Below are positions 58,160 through 64,000 of a stretch of DNA of 64,000 bases, piece after piece. The translations under genes and the position numbers were made by a program. The DNA lies in assembly GCA_945873925.1 (NCBI GenBank), contig CAMCES010000005.1:1-64000 (forward strand). Direction: 5' to 3'. Every line of letters begins with the position of its first letter. Within the stretch, counting starts at the first letter, position 1. This stretch comes from Bordetella parapertussis. Its GTDB lineage: Bacteria > Pseudomonadota > Gammaproteobacteria > Burkholderiales > Burkholderiaceae_C. Under the pieces are notes generated by a model, which was not told where the DNA came from, searched no databases, and saw only the letters and a list, made by a program, of their open reading frames with translations.

Positions 58160-58693
58160 TCAAACATGCAACTTCGCCGCCATCTTGGCCACGCGCTCGC
58201 CATAGGCTTTGCCGGTGTCCAAGTCGCCTTGGGGAATGTCAGCGGCAGGGCTGGTGGGGCCCACTTGCGCCATCACGCCCGAGGACGAACCCAAGCGGTT
58301 GATGCTGCCGTCGTTCGGGTTGGCTTGGCCGACCCAAACCATGCCCAATTGCATGGACAAGGTGATGAAGTACTGCAAGGTGGACAGCTTGTCGCCGCTC
58401 AGGTTAGAGGAAATGGTGAAGCCGCCAGCCACTTTGTCTTTCCAGGCGCCGCTCATCCAATACTTGGAGGTGGCGTCGGCAAACTTTTTGAACTGCCAAG
58501 ACGCCATGCCCATGTAGGTGGGTGAGCCAAAGATGATGGCGTCGGCGGCATTGATGGCGGCCCAATCGGCCTCGCTCACATTGCCTTCGGCGTCAATCGC
58601 CACCAGCGTGGCTTTGGCGCCTTCGGCCACAGACTGGGCCAGGCGTTGGGTGTGGCCGTAGCCAGAGTGGTAGACAACAACGGTTTTGCTCAT
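58160..58693 (-). CDS. flavodoxin-like NAD(P)H-dependent flavoprotein (WrbA-related)
   Basis: 177 aa. FMN-phosphate loop VVYHSGYGHTQRLAQ (residues ~6-20), flavin region FGSPTYMGMASWQFKKF. Shorter than true WrbA (~200 aa) but of the same flavodoxin/NQO fold. ATG 58693 has AAGGAG 6 bases upstream. It is flanked by pirin upstream and DUF599 downstream in one cluster; with the quercetinase-like pirin it may handle quinones. Confidence 0.83.
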   Translation of the reverse strand: MSKTVVVYHSGYGHTQRLAQSVAEGAKATLVAIDAEGNVSEADWAAINAADAIIFGSPTYMGMASWQFKKFADATSKYWMSGAWKDKVAGGFTISSNLSGDKLSTLQYFITLSMQLGMVWVGQANPNDGSINRLGSSSGVMAQVGPTSPAADIPQGDLDTGKAYGERVAKMAAKLHV

Positions 58694-58721
58694 GATTTCT
58701 CCTTGGATAAGCAATAAAAAT

Positions 58722-59423
58722 TCAGGGGGCCAGGTCAAACACCAACACTTCGGCGTCTTGGCCTTGGCTCAGGGTCAATTCAGATTCATCGGCCACCAGC
58801 AAGGCGTCACCGGCTTGCAGGTTTTGGCCATTCACGTTCAATCCACCGCGCACCAAAAACACATAGGCCCGGCGGTTCGTGTTCAAAGCCAGTTGCGCTT
58901 GCTCGGCGCCATCGAACAAACCGGCATACAAGGCGGCATCCGCATGAATCTTCACCGCATCCGTTGTGGGCGTGTGGCTGGCAATCAAGGCCAAAGCGCC
59001 GCGTTTGCTGGCAGGTGGCACGGTTTTTTGTTCATAGCTGGGCGGGATGCCGCGCACATTCGGTTGAATCCAAATTTGCAAGAAATGCGTTTCCTCCCCT
59101 TGCGCATGGTTGAACTCGCTGTGCTTGACGCCGCTGCCCGCGCTCATGCGCTGCACGTCGCCGGGCGGAATGCCTTTGACATTGCCCATGCTGTCTTGGT
59201 GCGCCAGGTTGCCCGACAGCACATAGCTGACGATTTCCATGTCCTGGTGGCCGTGGGTGCCAAAGCCGGTTTCGGGCGCGATGCGGTCTTCGTTGATGAC
59301 GCGCAGGTTGCCCCAACCCATGTGGGCCGGGTCGTGGTATCCGGCAAATGAAAAACTGTGGAAGGACTTGAGCCAACCGTGGTCGGCGTAGCCTCGTGCA
59401 AGGGATGGGCGAAGTGTCAGCAT
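58722..59423 (-). CDS. pirin family protein (cupin, putative quercetin dioxygenase)
   Basis: 233 aa. Metal-binding residues lie in GFGTHGHQDMEIVSYV (two His) and SAGSGVKHSEFNH (His and Glu). Bacterial pirins can show quercetin 2,3-dioxygenase activity. It is divergent from a truncated LysR regulator gene, and 28 bp before the flavoprotein gene. Confidence 0.92.
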   Translation of the reverse strand: MLTLRPSLARGYADHGWLKSFHSFSFAGYHDPAHMGWGNLRVINEDRIAPETGFGTHGHQDMEIVSYVLSGNLAHQDSMGNVKGIPPGDVQRMSAGSGVKHSEFNHAQGEETHFLQIWIQPNVRGIPPSYEQKTVPPASKRGALALIASHTPTTDAVKIHADAALYAGLFDGAEQAQLALNTNRRAYVFLVRGGLNVNGQNLQAGDALLVADESELTLSQGQDAEVLVFDLAP

Positions 59424-59508
59424 GGCGTTGAGGTCTTTGTTGGAGTGAACTTTAAGACAACGGAGTCTGCATCAAGACCGCTGAAATTGATGGCATCATT
59501 CAAATCAT

Positions 59509-59871
59509 TTGAACGAAAAGACCTTGACCATACCCTCAGCCCGCGACGTCCTGACCCCCGATGCCCTCACCATGCTGCAAATCATTGCCCAACATGGCAG
59601 CTTTGCCGCCGCCGCCCGCGACATGGGCGTGGTGCCCAGCGCCCTGAGTTACCGGGTGCGGCAAATGGAAGAGGCGCTGGACGTGCTGCTGTTCAACCGG
59701 GCGTCGCGCCAAGCCAAGCTCACCGCTGCAGGCCAACCCACCCAGTCGGCTGCGGCTGCGCCACGAAACCCTGAGCGGCACCTTGTACACAAAACCCGAG
59801 GACCCGATCGGCATTGTTGGGGGAAGCCAGCACCCATAAGCCCCAGCGAAAGGTGTAGAGTGCAAGCATGA
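59509..59871 (+). pseudogene. LysR family regulator, truncated after the HTH
   Basis: From TTG 59509 the frame encodes an intact winged-helix domain (ALTMLQIIAQHGSFAAAARD, SALSYRVRQMEEAL, LTAAGQ) for about 78 residues. It then departs from any LysR pattern (QPTQSAAAAPRNPERH) and ends at 120 aa instead of ~300. The effector domain is missing. In another frame, 59739-59836 reads RLRHETLSGTLYTKPEDP and on to a stop, as if the 3' end of a different gene had been joined. Likely the former regulator of the divergent pirin gene. Confidence 0.75.
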
Positions 59872-60920
59872 AAAAAACAGCTGTCATCGGGGCCGGTATG
59901 GCCGGTATCACCGCCGCTCGCACCTTGGTGCAGGCGGGTCACCCTGTGACCGTGTTTGAGAAAAGCCATGGCGCTGGCGGGCGCATGTCGACCCGCGAAA
60001 CCGCTTACGGCAGCTTTGACCATGGCACCCAGTATTTCACGGTGCGTGACCCGCGCTTCATGCAAGCACTCACCGAGGTGCCAGGCACCCAGGCGATTTG
60101 CCGGGCCTGGAGTGCCAATGCCGTGCGTGTGCTCGACCCCTTGGGTCGGGTGATAGAAGCCGCTTTACCCCTGCGGGAGCCGCATTTTGTGGCCAGCCCC
60201 GGTATGAACGCTTTGGTGCGGCACTGGGCCAAGCCGCTGCTTGAGCAAGGTCAGTTACATCCCAAATCACAGGTGCAATTTGTCCGCCGTAACGCCAATT
60301 CACCCAAGCTCTGGGACCTGGTCTTTGCCGATGGCAGCAAACACACGGGTTTTGATGCGGTGGTCATGGCCATCCCGCATGTGCAAGCGGATTTTCTGCT
60401 GCGCCAGTCAGGTCTGCCTGCCACCGAGTTCAGCGGCTTGAATGCCTTGTCCAAGGTACAGGTCGCACCTTGTTGGACCCTGATGCTGGCCTACCCCTTG
60501 GCCAACCAACCGGGTTTGCCCCACTTGGGACCGCAATGGAACGCTGCCCGTAGCGTACACCACCGGGTGGCTTGGGTTTCTCGCGAATCATCCAAGCCTG
60601 GGCGCGCACCACTTGAGCGCTGGACGGTGCAGGCCAGTGCTGAGTGGTCACAAGAACATGTGGAAGACGACGCTGAACGTGTTCGAGCCAAATTGATGAA
60701 AGCGTTTGCAGAGCTCACGGGCATCAGGGCTGAGCCCGGTTTTGCGCAGGTTCACCTGTGGCGGTATGCCAAAACATCACAGGCCCTGGGAGAGCCATGC
60801 CTGTGGGATGCCAAATCGAATATCGGCCTGTGTGGCGATTGGCTGCTGGGTCACCGGGTGGAAGACGCGTTCGTCAGTGGCTTGAGCTTGGCGCTGGCCA
60901 TGGCTGACAAACGCAGCTGA
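59868..60920 (+). CDS. renalase-like FAD-dependent amine oxidase/oxidoreductase
   Basis: 350 aa. N-terminal Rossmann FAD motif AVIGAGMAGITAARTL and FEKSHGAGGRMSTR, followed by FDHGTQYFTVRDPRF, the renalase family pattern. The C-terminal GLCGDWLLGHRVEDAFVSG binds the FAD pyrophosphate. Bacterial renalases oxidise abnormal isomers of NAD(P)H; the substrate here is inferred. It converges on the puc operon. Confidence 0.85.
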   Translation: MKKTAVIGAGMAGITAARTLVQAGHPVTVFEKSHGAGGRMSTRETAYGSFDHGTQYFTVRDPRFMQALTEVPGTQAICRAWSANAVRVLDPLGRVIEAALPLREPHFVASPGMNALVRHWAKPLLEQGQLHPKSQVQFVRRNANSPKLWDLVFADGSKHTGFDAVVMAIPHVQADFLLRQSGLPATEFSGLNALSKVQVAPCWTLMLAYPLANQPGLPHLGPQWNAARSVHHRVAWVSRESSKPGRAPLERWTVQASAEWSQEHVEDDAERVRAKLMKAFAELTGIRAEPGFAQVHLWRYAKTSQALGEPCLWDAKSNIGLCGDWLLGHRVEDAFVSGLSLALAMADKRS

Positions 60921-60923
60921 GTT

Positions 60924-61016
60924 TCAGTCTGGTTTGTAAGGTTTGCTGAGCCAGTTGGCCAACAAAAAGACCATCACAACGATCCAGAGAATGAACAAGA
61001 CGGTGTGAATTTGCAT
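60924..61016 (-). CDS. 30-aa single-TM peptide at the end of the puc operon
   Basis: An ORF of 30 codons: MQIHTVLFILWIVVMVFLLA followed by NWLSKPYKPD. GGAG lies 8 bases before the ATG. Residues ~4-22 form one hydrophobic helix and the C-terminus is basic. It starts 46 bp after pucC on the same strand, so it can be the fourth gene of pucB-pucA-pucC. Not recognised as a known family. It could be an antenna-associated small subunit (compare gamma, W or PufX peptides of other phototrophs) or an unrelated small membrane protein. Confidence 0.5.
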   Translation of the reverse strand: MQIHTVLFILWIVVMVFLLANWLSKPYKPD

Positions 61017-61062
61017 GGGGTTTTCTCCTCGTTCTTTGCGTCACAAAATGCCCAATCGGGCC

Positions 61063-62430
61063 TCAGGGTTTGTTTTTCACCAAGGGGATCATGATCAGCC
61101 AGGTGACTGCCAGCAGGACCACCTCCAAGCTGTACACAAACACATACGCGTTGGCGGAATCTGTCATGCGTGCAGCAACATCGCGGATGATACCGCCAAG
61201 CGCCATGGCCAGCCCCGCAGCCGTGGCTTGGACCGCCCCCCATGCACCCAAGGCAAGCCCTGCTTGGTCGGGTGGTGCATGGTTCATGGTGGCGGTCAAT
61301 GTGCCGTGGCCAAACAGTCCCACGCCGAAACCTATCAGACATGCGCCCAACATGAAAAGCCCATGCGACGACTGTTGTGCCGACAGGATCACCGCCAAGA
61401 AACCAGGTAACCCCACCAGCAATCCCCAACTGGCCATGCGGATGGGATCAGCACCACCGCTGAGCACCCTGGAAGCCCAGGCAAAGCCAACCAAGCTGCC
61501 TGTGGCCAGGGCTGCGGTGAGGAAAGTAGTGTCGGAGACGCTCAATTGAAGCACTTCGCCACCAAAGGGCTCGAGCAACACTTCCTCCATGCTGAACGCC
61601 AGGGTGCCCAGACCCAAAGCCCATAAGCGCCTGACGGCAGCGGCATCCCTGCAGAAATGGCGAATCGAAGCCAGAAAATCCGGATCTTCTTCATCTTCAA
61701 TACCCGGCTTGCGAGCCGCGCTTCTGCTCTCTTGTTTCCACATGGAAATGACATTCAAACAAAGCGTGATCACTGCGGCCGCCTGAATAGTGCGTATCAA
61801 GCCGCCTGGCGAAAAATCACGCAGCCAAAACCCGTAAGCCAAAGCACTCAAGATCATGCCAACCAGCAACATCACATACATCAAACCCACCACCTTGGGG
61901 CGGTCTTGAGGTCGTGCCAAATCGGTGGCCAAGGCCAAGCCCGCGGTCTGAGTCGTGTGCAAACCAGCACCCACCAGTAAAAAAGCCAAGCCAGCGCCTA
62001 CGTGACCCACCCAGGCAGGGGTATGGACAGATTGACCCAAACCGCCCAGCACCAACAAGGCAAAAGGCATGATGGCAAAGCCGCCAAATTGCAGCAAAGT
62101 GCCCATCCATATATAGGGGACGCGTCGCCAACCGAGATGGGAACGGTGGTGGTCTGACCGAAAACCGATCAGCGCGCGAAAGGGCGCCACCAGCAACGGC
62201 AAGGACACCATGATGGCAACCAGTGAGGCGGGAACCTTCAGCTCCACAATCATGACCCGGTTGAGGGTGCCCACCAACATGGTCAGTGCCATGCCAACAG
62301 AAATTTGAAACAATGACAACCGCAACAAGCGACTCAGCGGCAGTGATTCAGAGGCAGCATCCGCGAACGGTAAAAACCGCAGACCCATGCGCGTCCAACT
62401 GCTAGAGAGTTTTTCGGTTTGGGTGGTCAT
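61063..62430 (-). CDS. pucC: LH2 assembly protein PucC (BCH2/LhaA family)
   Basis: 455 aa, twelve TM helices, MFS-related family needed for assembly of light-harvesting complexes and perhaps bacteriochlorophyll delivery. Conserved segments are LLRLSLFQISVGMALTMLVG, LNRVMIVELKVPASLVA, APFRALIGFRSDHHRSHLGW and YIWMGTLLQFGGFAIMPFAL. It is the third gene of the puc operon. No good ribosome-binding site is visible before ATG 62430, and a strong hairpin ends 10 bases upstream, so expression is probably well below that of pucBA. Confidence 0.95.
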   Translation of the reverse strand: MTTQTEKLSSSWTRMGLRFLPFADAASESLPLSRLLRLSLFQISVGMALTMLVGTLNRVMIVELKVPASLVAIMVSLPLLVAPFRALIGFRSDHHRSHLGWRRVPYIWMGTLLQFGGFAIMPFALLVLGGLGQSVHTPAWVGHVGAGLAFLLVGAGLHTTQTAGLALATDLARPQDRPKVVGLMYVMLLVGMILSALAYGFWLRDFSPGGLIRTIQAAAVITLCLNVISMWKQESRSAARKPGIEDEEDPDFLASIRHFCRDAAAVRRLWALGLGTLAFSMEEVLLEPFGGEVLQLSVSDTTFLTAALATGSLVGFAWASRVLSGGADPIRMASWGLLVGLPGFLAVILSAQQSSHGLFMLGACLIGFGVGLFGHGTLTATMNHAPPDQAGLALGAWGAVQATAAGLAMALGGIIRDVAARMTDSANAYVFVYSLEVVLLAVTWLIMIPLVKNKP

Positions 62431-62440
62431 CTTTGAAAAT

Positions 62441-62465
62441 GGACCGAGGTTGGAAACCCCGGCCC
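62441..62465 (-). repeat. intercistronic hairpin between pucA and pucC
   Basis: Minus-strand GGGCCGGGGTT / AACCTCGGTCC with a 3-base loop: 11 pairs, two of them G-U in RNA, followed by ATTTTC. Its position matches the known puc arrangement where a pucBA-only message accumulates over pucBAC. Confidence 0.7.
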
Positions 62466-62491
62466 ATTAAGACAGAAAATGAGTGAGCGGT

Positions 62492-62683
62492 TTAGGCAGT
62501 AGGCGTCTTGACAGTCTGAATGACTGCTGCAGTTGCCGCGCTTCCGTTCAAAAATTTCTTGACCCAAGTGGTATTGAGGGTCAATGCCAGGTGAACCGAA
62601 AACGATCCAATGGCCACTGCTGCAATGAAGATTGGTATACCGACAGAAGGTTTGACCACTGTCCAGATTTTTCCGTAGATCAT
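62492..62683 (-). CDS. pucA: light-harvesting LH2 alpha polypeptide, B800-820-like residues
   Basis: 63-aa antenna apoprotein. MIYGKIWTVVKPSVGIP aligns without gaps to LH2 alpha chains, one TM helix follows, and His31 in FSVHLAL is the bacteriochlorophyll ligand. Positions 44-45 are Phe-Leu (TTWVKKFLNG) where B850-type alpha chains have Tyr-Trp; Phe44-Leu45 is the pattern of the B800-820 antenna of Rhodoblastus acidophilus 7050. The C-terminal tail is longer than usual, Ala/Thr-rich. AGGAG is 6 bases before the ATG. Lies 12 bp after pucB. Confidence 0.93.
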   Translation of the reverse strand: MIYGKIWTVVKPSVGIPIFIAAVAIGSFSVHLALTLNTTWVKKFLNGSAATAAVIQTVKTPTA

Positions 62684-62695
62684 GTGGTTCTCCTG

Positions 62696-62842
62696 TTATT
62701 TCAGCCAAGGGGAATAGATGTACGCCAACAAATGCGCCAGCGCAGCAATCATTCCAAAGATTTGAGTTCCTTGGACGAGATGCCGATGGATCTCTTCCGA
62801 CTCGGCCTCTGATAGGCCTGATGGACCGACTTTATCTGACAT
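62696..62842 (-). CDS. pucB: light-harvesting LH2 beta polypeptide
   Basis: 48-aa antenna apoprotein. Acidic N-terminus LSEAESEEIHRHLVQGTQIF, one TM helix, BChl ligand His in AALAHLLAYIYSPW and the conserved His 18 residues before it, plus the C-terminal PW. ATG 62842 with AAGGAG is preferred; the frame is open upstream. First gene of the operon. The ~97-nt leader carries hairpins. Confidence 0.94.
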   Translation of the reverse strand: MSDKVGPSGLSEAESEEIHRHLVQGTQIFGMIAALAHLLAYIYSPWLK

Positions 62843-62895
62843 GGTGTTGTCTCCTTGAAAGATCTCACGTCTGTGCAAAACCCGCACGAGGGATA

Positions 62896-62917
62896 TTTAT
62901 GGCCCCATGGCCATAAA
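62896..62917 (-). repeat. perfect 9-bp hairpin in the puc leader
   Basis: TTTATGGCC / GGCCATAAA with a 4-base loop, about 54 bases upstream of pucB. A second smaller repeat (GCCC-TTTA-GGGC, 62926-62937) lies between it and the promoter. Such 5' structures can protect abundant antenna mRNA from decay. Confidence 0.6.
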
Positions 62918-62941
62918 TCAGTAAAGCCCTTTAGGGCATAC

Positions 62942-62985
62942 TGTTATTTTAGGTTTACACGTTAAGCTGTCAATATTTTTTTACA
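62942..62985. promoter_or_regulatory. tandem PpsR/CrtJ-type palindromes
   Basis: Two exact TGT-N12-ACA palindromes, 62942-62959 and 62968-62985, separated by 8 bp. This is the recognition motif of the redox/light-responsive repressor PpsR (CrtJ), which binds cooperatively to pairs at such spacing. They cover both hexamers of the puc promoter, so binding should block transcription under oxygen or light. Confidence 0.8.
62946..62973 (-). promoter_or_regulatory. sigma-70 promoter of the puc operon
   Basis: Minus-strand TTGACA (62973-62968), 16-bp spacer, TAAAAT (62951-62946). Initiation near 62939 gives a leader of about 97 nt before pucB. The -35 lies within one TGT-N12-ACA palindrome and the -10 within the other. 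Confidence 0.75.
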
Positions 62986-63001
62986 TAAGTAGGGAAAACC
63001 C

Positions 63002-63895
63002 TTGATTCAGGTGTACCTCGGTCGATTCGCTCCTTCACCAACCGGCCCTTTGCATGCCGGCTCATTGGTCGCCGCGTTGGCCAGTTGGCTTGATGCGCGA
63101 GCGCACCAGGGGCACTGGTTGGTGCGCATGGAGGATGTCGACACCCCGCGTTGTCTGCCAGGTGCGGCCGAGGTGATCCTGGCGCAACTGCATGCATGTG
63201 GATTGTCTTTTGACGCCACGGTGGTCTTCCAGTCTGAGCGTGGCGATGCTTACCAAACCGCCCTGAACAAATTGGTGCAAAAGGGCTTGGCCTACCCCTG
63301 TGGTTGTTCACGTAAAGACGTGGAAGACGCCCAAACCGCCGCAGGTCAAACCCGTGCCAGACACAGTGCATCGGTCTACCCCGGCACCTGTCGCCACGGC
63401 TTGAGGGGCAAACCTGCCCGCGCTTGGCGATTGGACGTGCAGCGTGTGATCTCTGCCTTGAAGCTGGCCACACCCGTCACCTGGCATGACCGCTGGCTGG
63501 GCGCGCAAACACAGGATGTGGCGCAAGAAGTGGGCGACTTTGTGCTCAAACGCGCCGACGGCCTATGGGCTTACCAACTCGCGGTGGTGGTTGACGATGC
63601 CGCGCAAGGCGTCACCCATGTGGTGCGCGGCGCCGACCTCACCGACAACACAGCGCGGCAAATCTTGTTGCAACGTGCACTGGCCTTGCCCACGCCTACG
63701 TACATGCACACCCCCCTGGTGATTGATGGCAACGGCGAAAAACTGAGCAAGCAAAACGGGGCGCAGCCCTTGGACCTGCATGACCCGCTGGTCGCCTTGA
63801 ATGCAGCGGCACAGGTCTTGGGCTTGCCCGAAGGCAAAACTACACCCCAACAAGCCCTCAAGCAGTGGCTTGCTGCCTGGCCCCTGCCGCGATAA
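63002..63895 (+). CDS. gluQ: glutamyl-Q tRNA(Asp) synthetase
   Basis: Truncated glutamyl-tRNA synthetase paralogue that attaches glutamate to queuosine in tRNA-Asp. 297 aa from TTG 63002, or 294 aa from GTG 63011 ([12 protein letters not shown]), which is the more usual N-terminus. HIGH-like motif PTGPLHAGS, zinc ligands in YPCGCSRKD and [13 protein letters not shown]-like KLSKQ. No anticodon-binding domain, as expected. Divergent from the puc operon and starting only 16 bp from the PpsR-type sites. Confidence 0.92.
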   Translation: MIQVYLGRFAPSPTGPLHAGSLVAALASWLDARAHQGHWLVRMEDVDTPRCLPGAAEVILAQLHACGLSFDATVVFQSERGDAYQTALNKLVQKGLAYPCGCSRKDVEDAQTAAGQTRARHSASVYPGTCRHGLRGKPARAWRLDVQRVISALKLATPVTWHDRWLGAQTQDVAQEVGDFVLKRADGLWAYQLAVVVDDAAQGVTHVVRGADLTDNTARQILLQRALALPTPTYMHTPLVIDGNGEKLSKQNGAQPLDLHDPLVALNAAAQVLGLPEGKTTPQQALKQWLAAWPLPR

Positions 63896-63923
63896 TGCAC
63901 AGCTCTTGGCCACACCCTTGTTC

Positions 63924-64000
63924 ATGACCGCCGCACCCGCTCATATCAGCCATCCAAAGACGATCAAAAGCTTTGTCACCCGCGCGGGGCGCACCACCAC
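63924..64000 (+). CDS. trmB: tRNA (guanine-N7-)-methyltransferase TrmB, 5' fragment
   Basis: Frame open from ATG 63924 to the window end (25 codons). The visible HPKTIKSFVTRAGRTT matches the N-terminal lead-in (SFV-RAGR-T) of betaproteobacterial TrmB, which methylates G46 of tRNAs. Only the start is visible, so the call rests on a short stretch. Confidence 0.65.
   Translation, partial: MTAAPAHISHPKTIKSFVTRAGRTT

Noticed and set aside
1..64000. Search for CRISPR arrays, insertion sequences, phage genes, toxin-antitoxin or defence genes
   Set aside because: No spaced direct repeats, transposase, integrase or known defence protein was seen; the only tRNAs (His, Val) have no integrase or att-like duplication next to them.

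Overview
The window looks like a chromosomal segment of a Burkholderiales betaproteobacterium, most likely a freshwater Comamonadaceae (Limnohabitans/Rhodoferax-like). This rests on protein character (PriB in the rpsF operon, histone H1/SWIB protein, L31 type B after rho, CysB-Hyi block) and on a light-harvesting (puc) operon typical of facultative phototrophs. No insertion sequence, prophage, CRISPR array or rRNA was seen. Most of it is housekeeping DNA with very tight gene packing: many ATGA start/stop overlaps and several convergent genes that touch or overlap.

Layout. 1-2.1 kb: partial isocitrate lyase (aceA) with a regulatory region holding two identical palindromes, then a lysine-rich histone-like SWIB protein. 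2.1-10.7 kb (minus strand): alaA-hom-thrC-moeA-moaD-moaE-clpB, which couples amino-acid synthesis, molybdopterin synthesis and a heat-shock disaggregase. 10.8-13.4 kb: Mth938-like protein, peroxiredoxin Bcp, PIN-PhoH ATPase. 13.4-16.4 kb (minus): dnaB and the rpsF-priB-rpsR-rplI operon. 16.5-19.9 kb: divergent PEP synthase (ppsA) and its regulatory kinase/phosphorylase. 20-28.7 kb: GlcG-like protein, YccA, surE-pcm-nlpD-rlmD, a quinone oxidoreductase, a PuuD-like membrane protein, YggT and a class V aminotransferase. 28.7-35.4 kb (minus): tRNA-His, PpiD, tRNA-Val, HU, PgsA and DnaE. 35.4-40.7 kb: trxA, rho, rpmE2, a GT-C type membrane protein and a MATE exporter. 40.7-49 kb: complete phosphate regulon pstSCAB-phoU-phoB-phoR with divergent ppx and Pho-box-like sites between pstS and ppx. 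49-55 kb: branched-chain amino-acid binding protein, pepA-holC, lptFG and cbiX. 55-60.9 kb: cysB, hyi, a truncated trhO, DUF599, a WrbA-like flavoprotein, pirin, a truncated LysR gene and a renalase-like flavoprotein. 60.9-63 kb (minus): pucB-pucA-pucC plus a 30-codon single-TM ORF. 63-64 kb: gluQ and the start of trmB.

Most interesting region. The puc operon has a near-consensus promoter (TTGACA, 16-bp spacer, TAAAAT). Its -35 and -10 hexamers each lie inside an exact TGT-N12-ACA palindrome, the PpsR/CrtJ binding motif, and the two palindromes are exactly 8 bp apart. The LH2 alpha polypeptide has Phe44-Leu45 in place of the usual Tyr44-Trp45, the pattern known from blue-shifted B800-820 antennae. 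A hairpin separates pucA from pucC. An uncharacterised 30-aa membrane peptide follows pucC on the same strand. Reaction-centre and LH1 genes are not in the window.

Composition. The left three quarters are AT-richer than the right end (sample counts: 25/60 G+C at 33001-33060; 36/60 at 55861-55920). The change falls roughly at 47.5-51 kb and does not coincide with any mobile element. Two truncated genes (trhO, LysR) lie in the GC-rich part.
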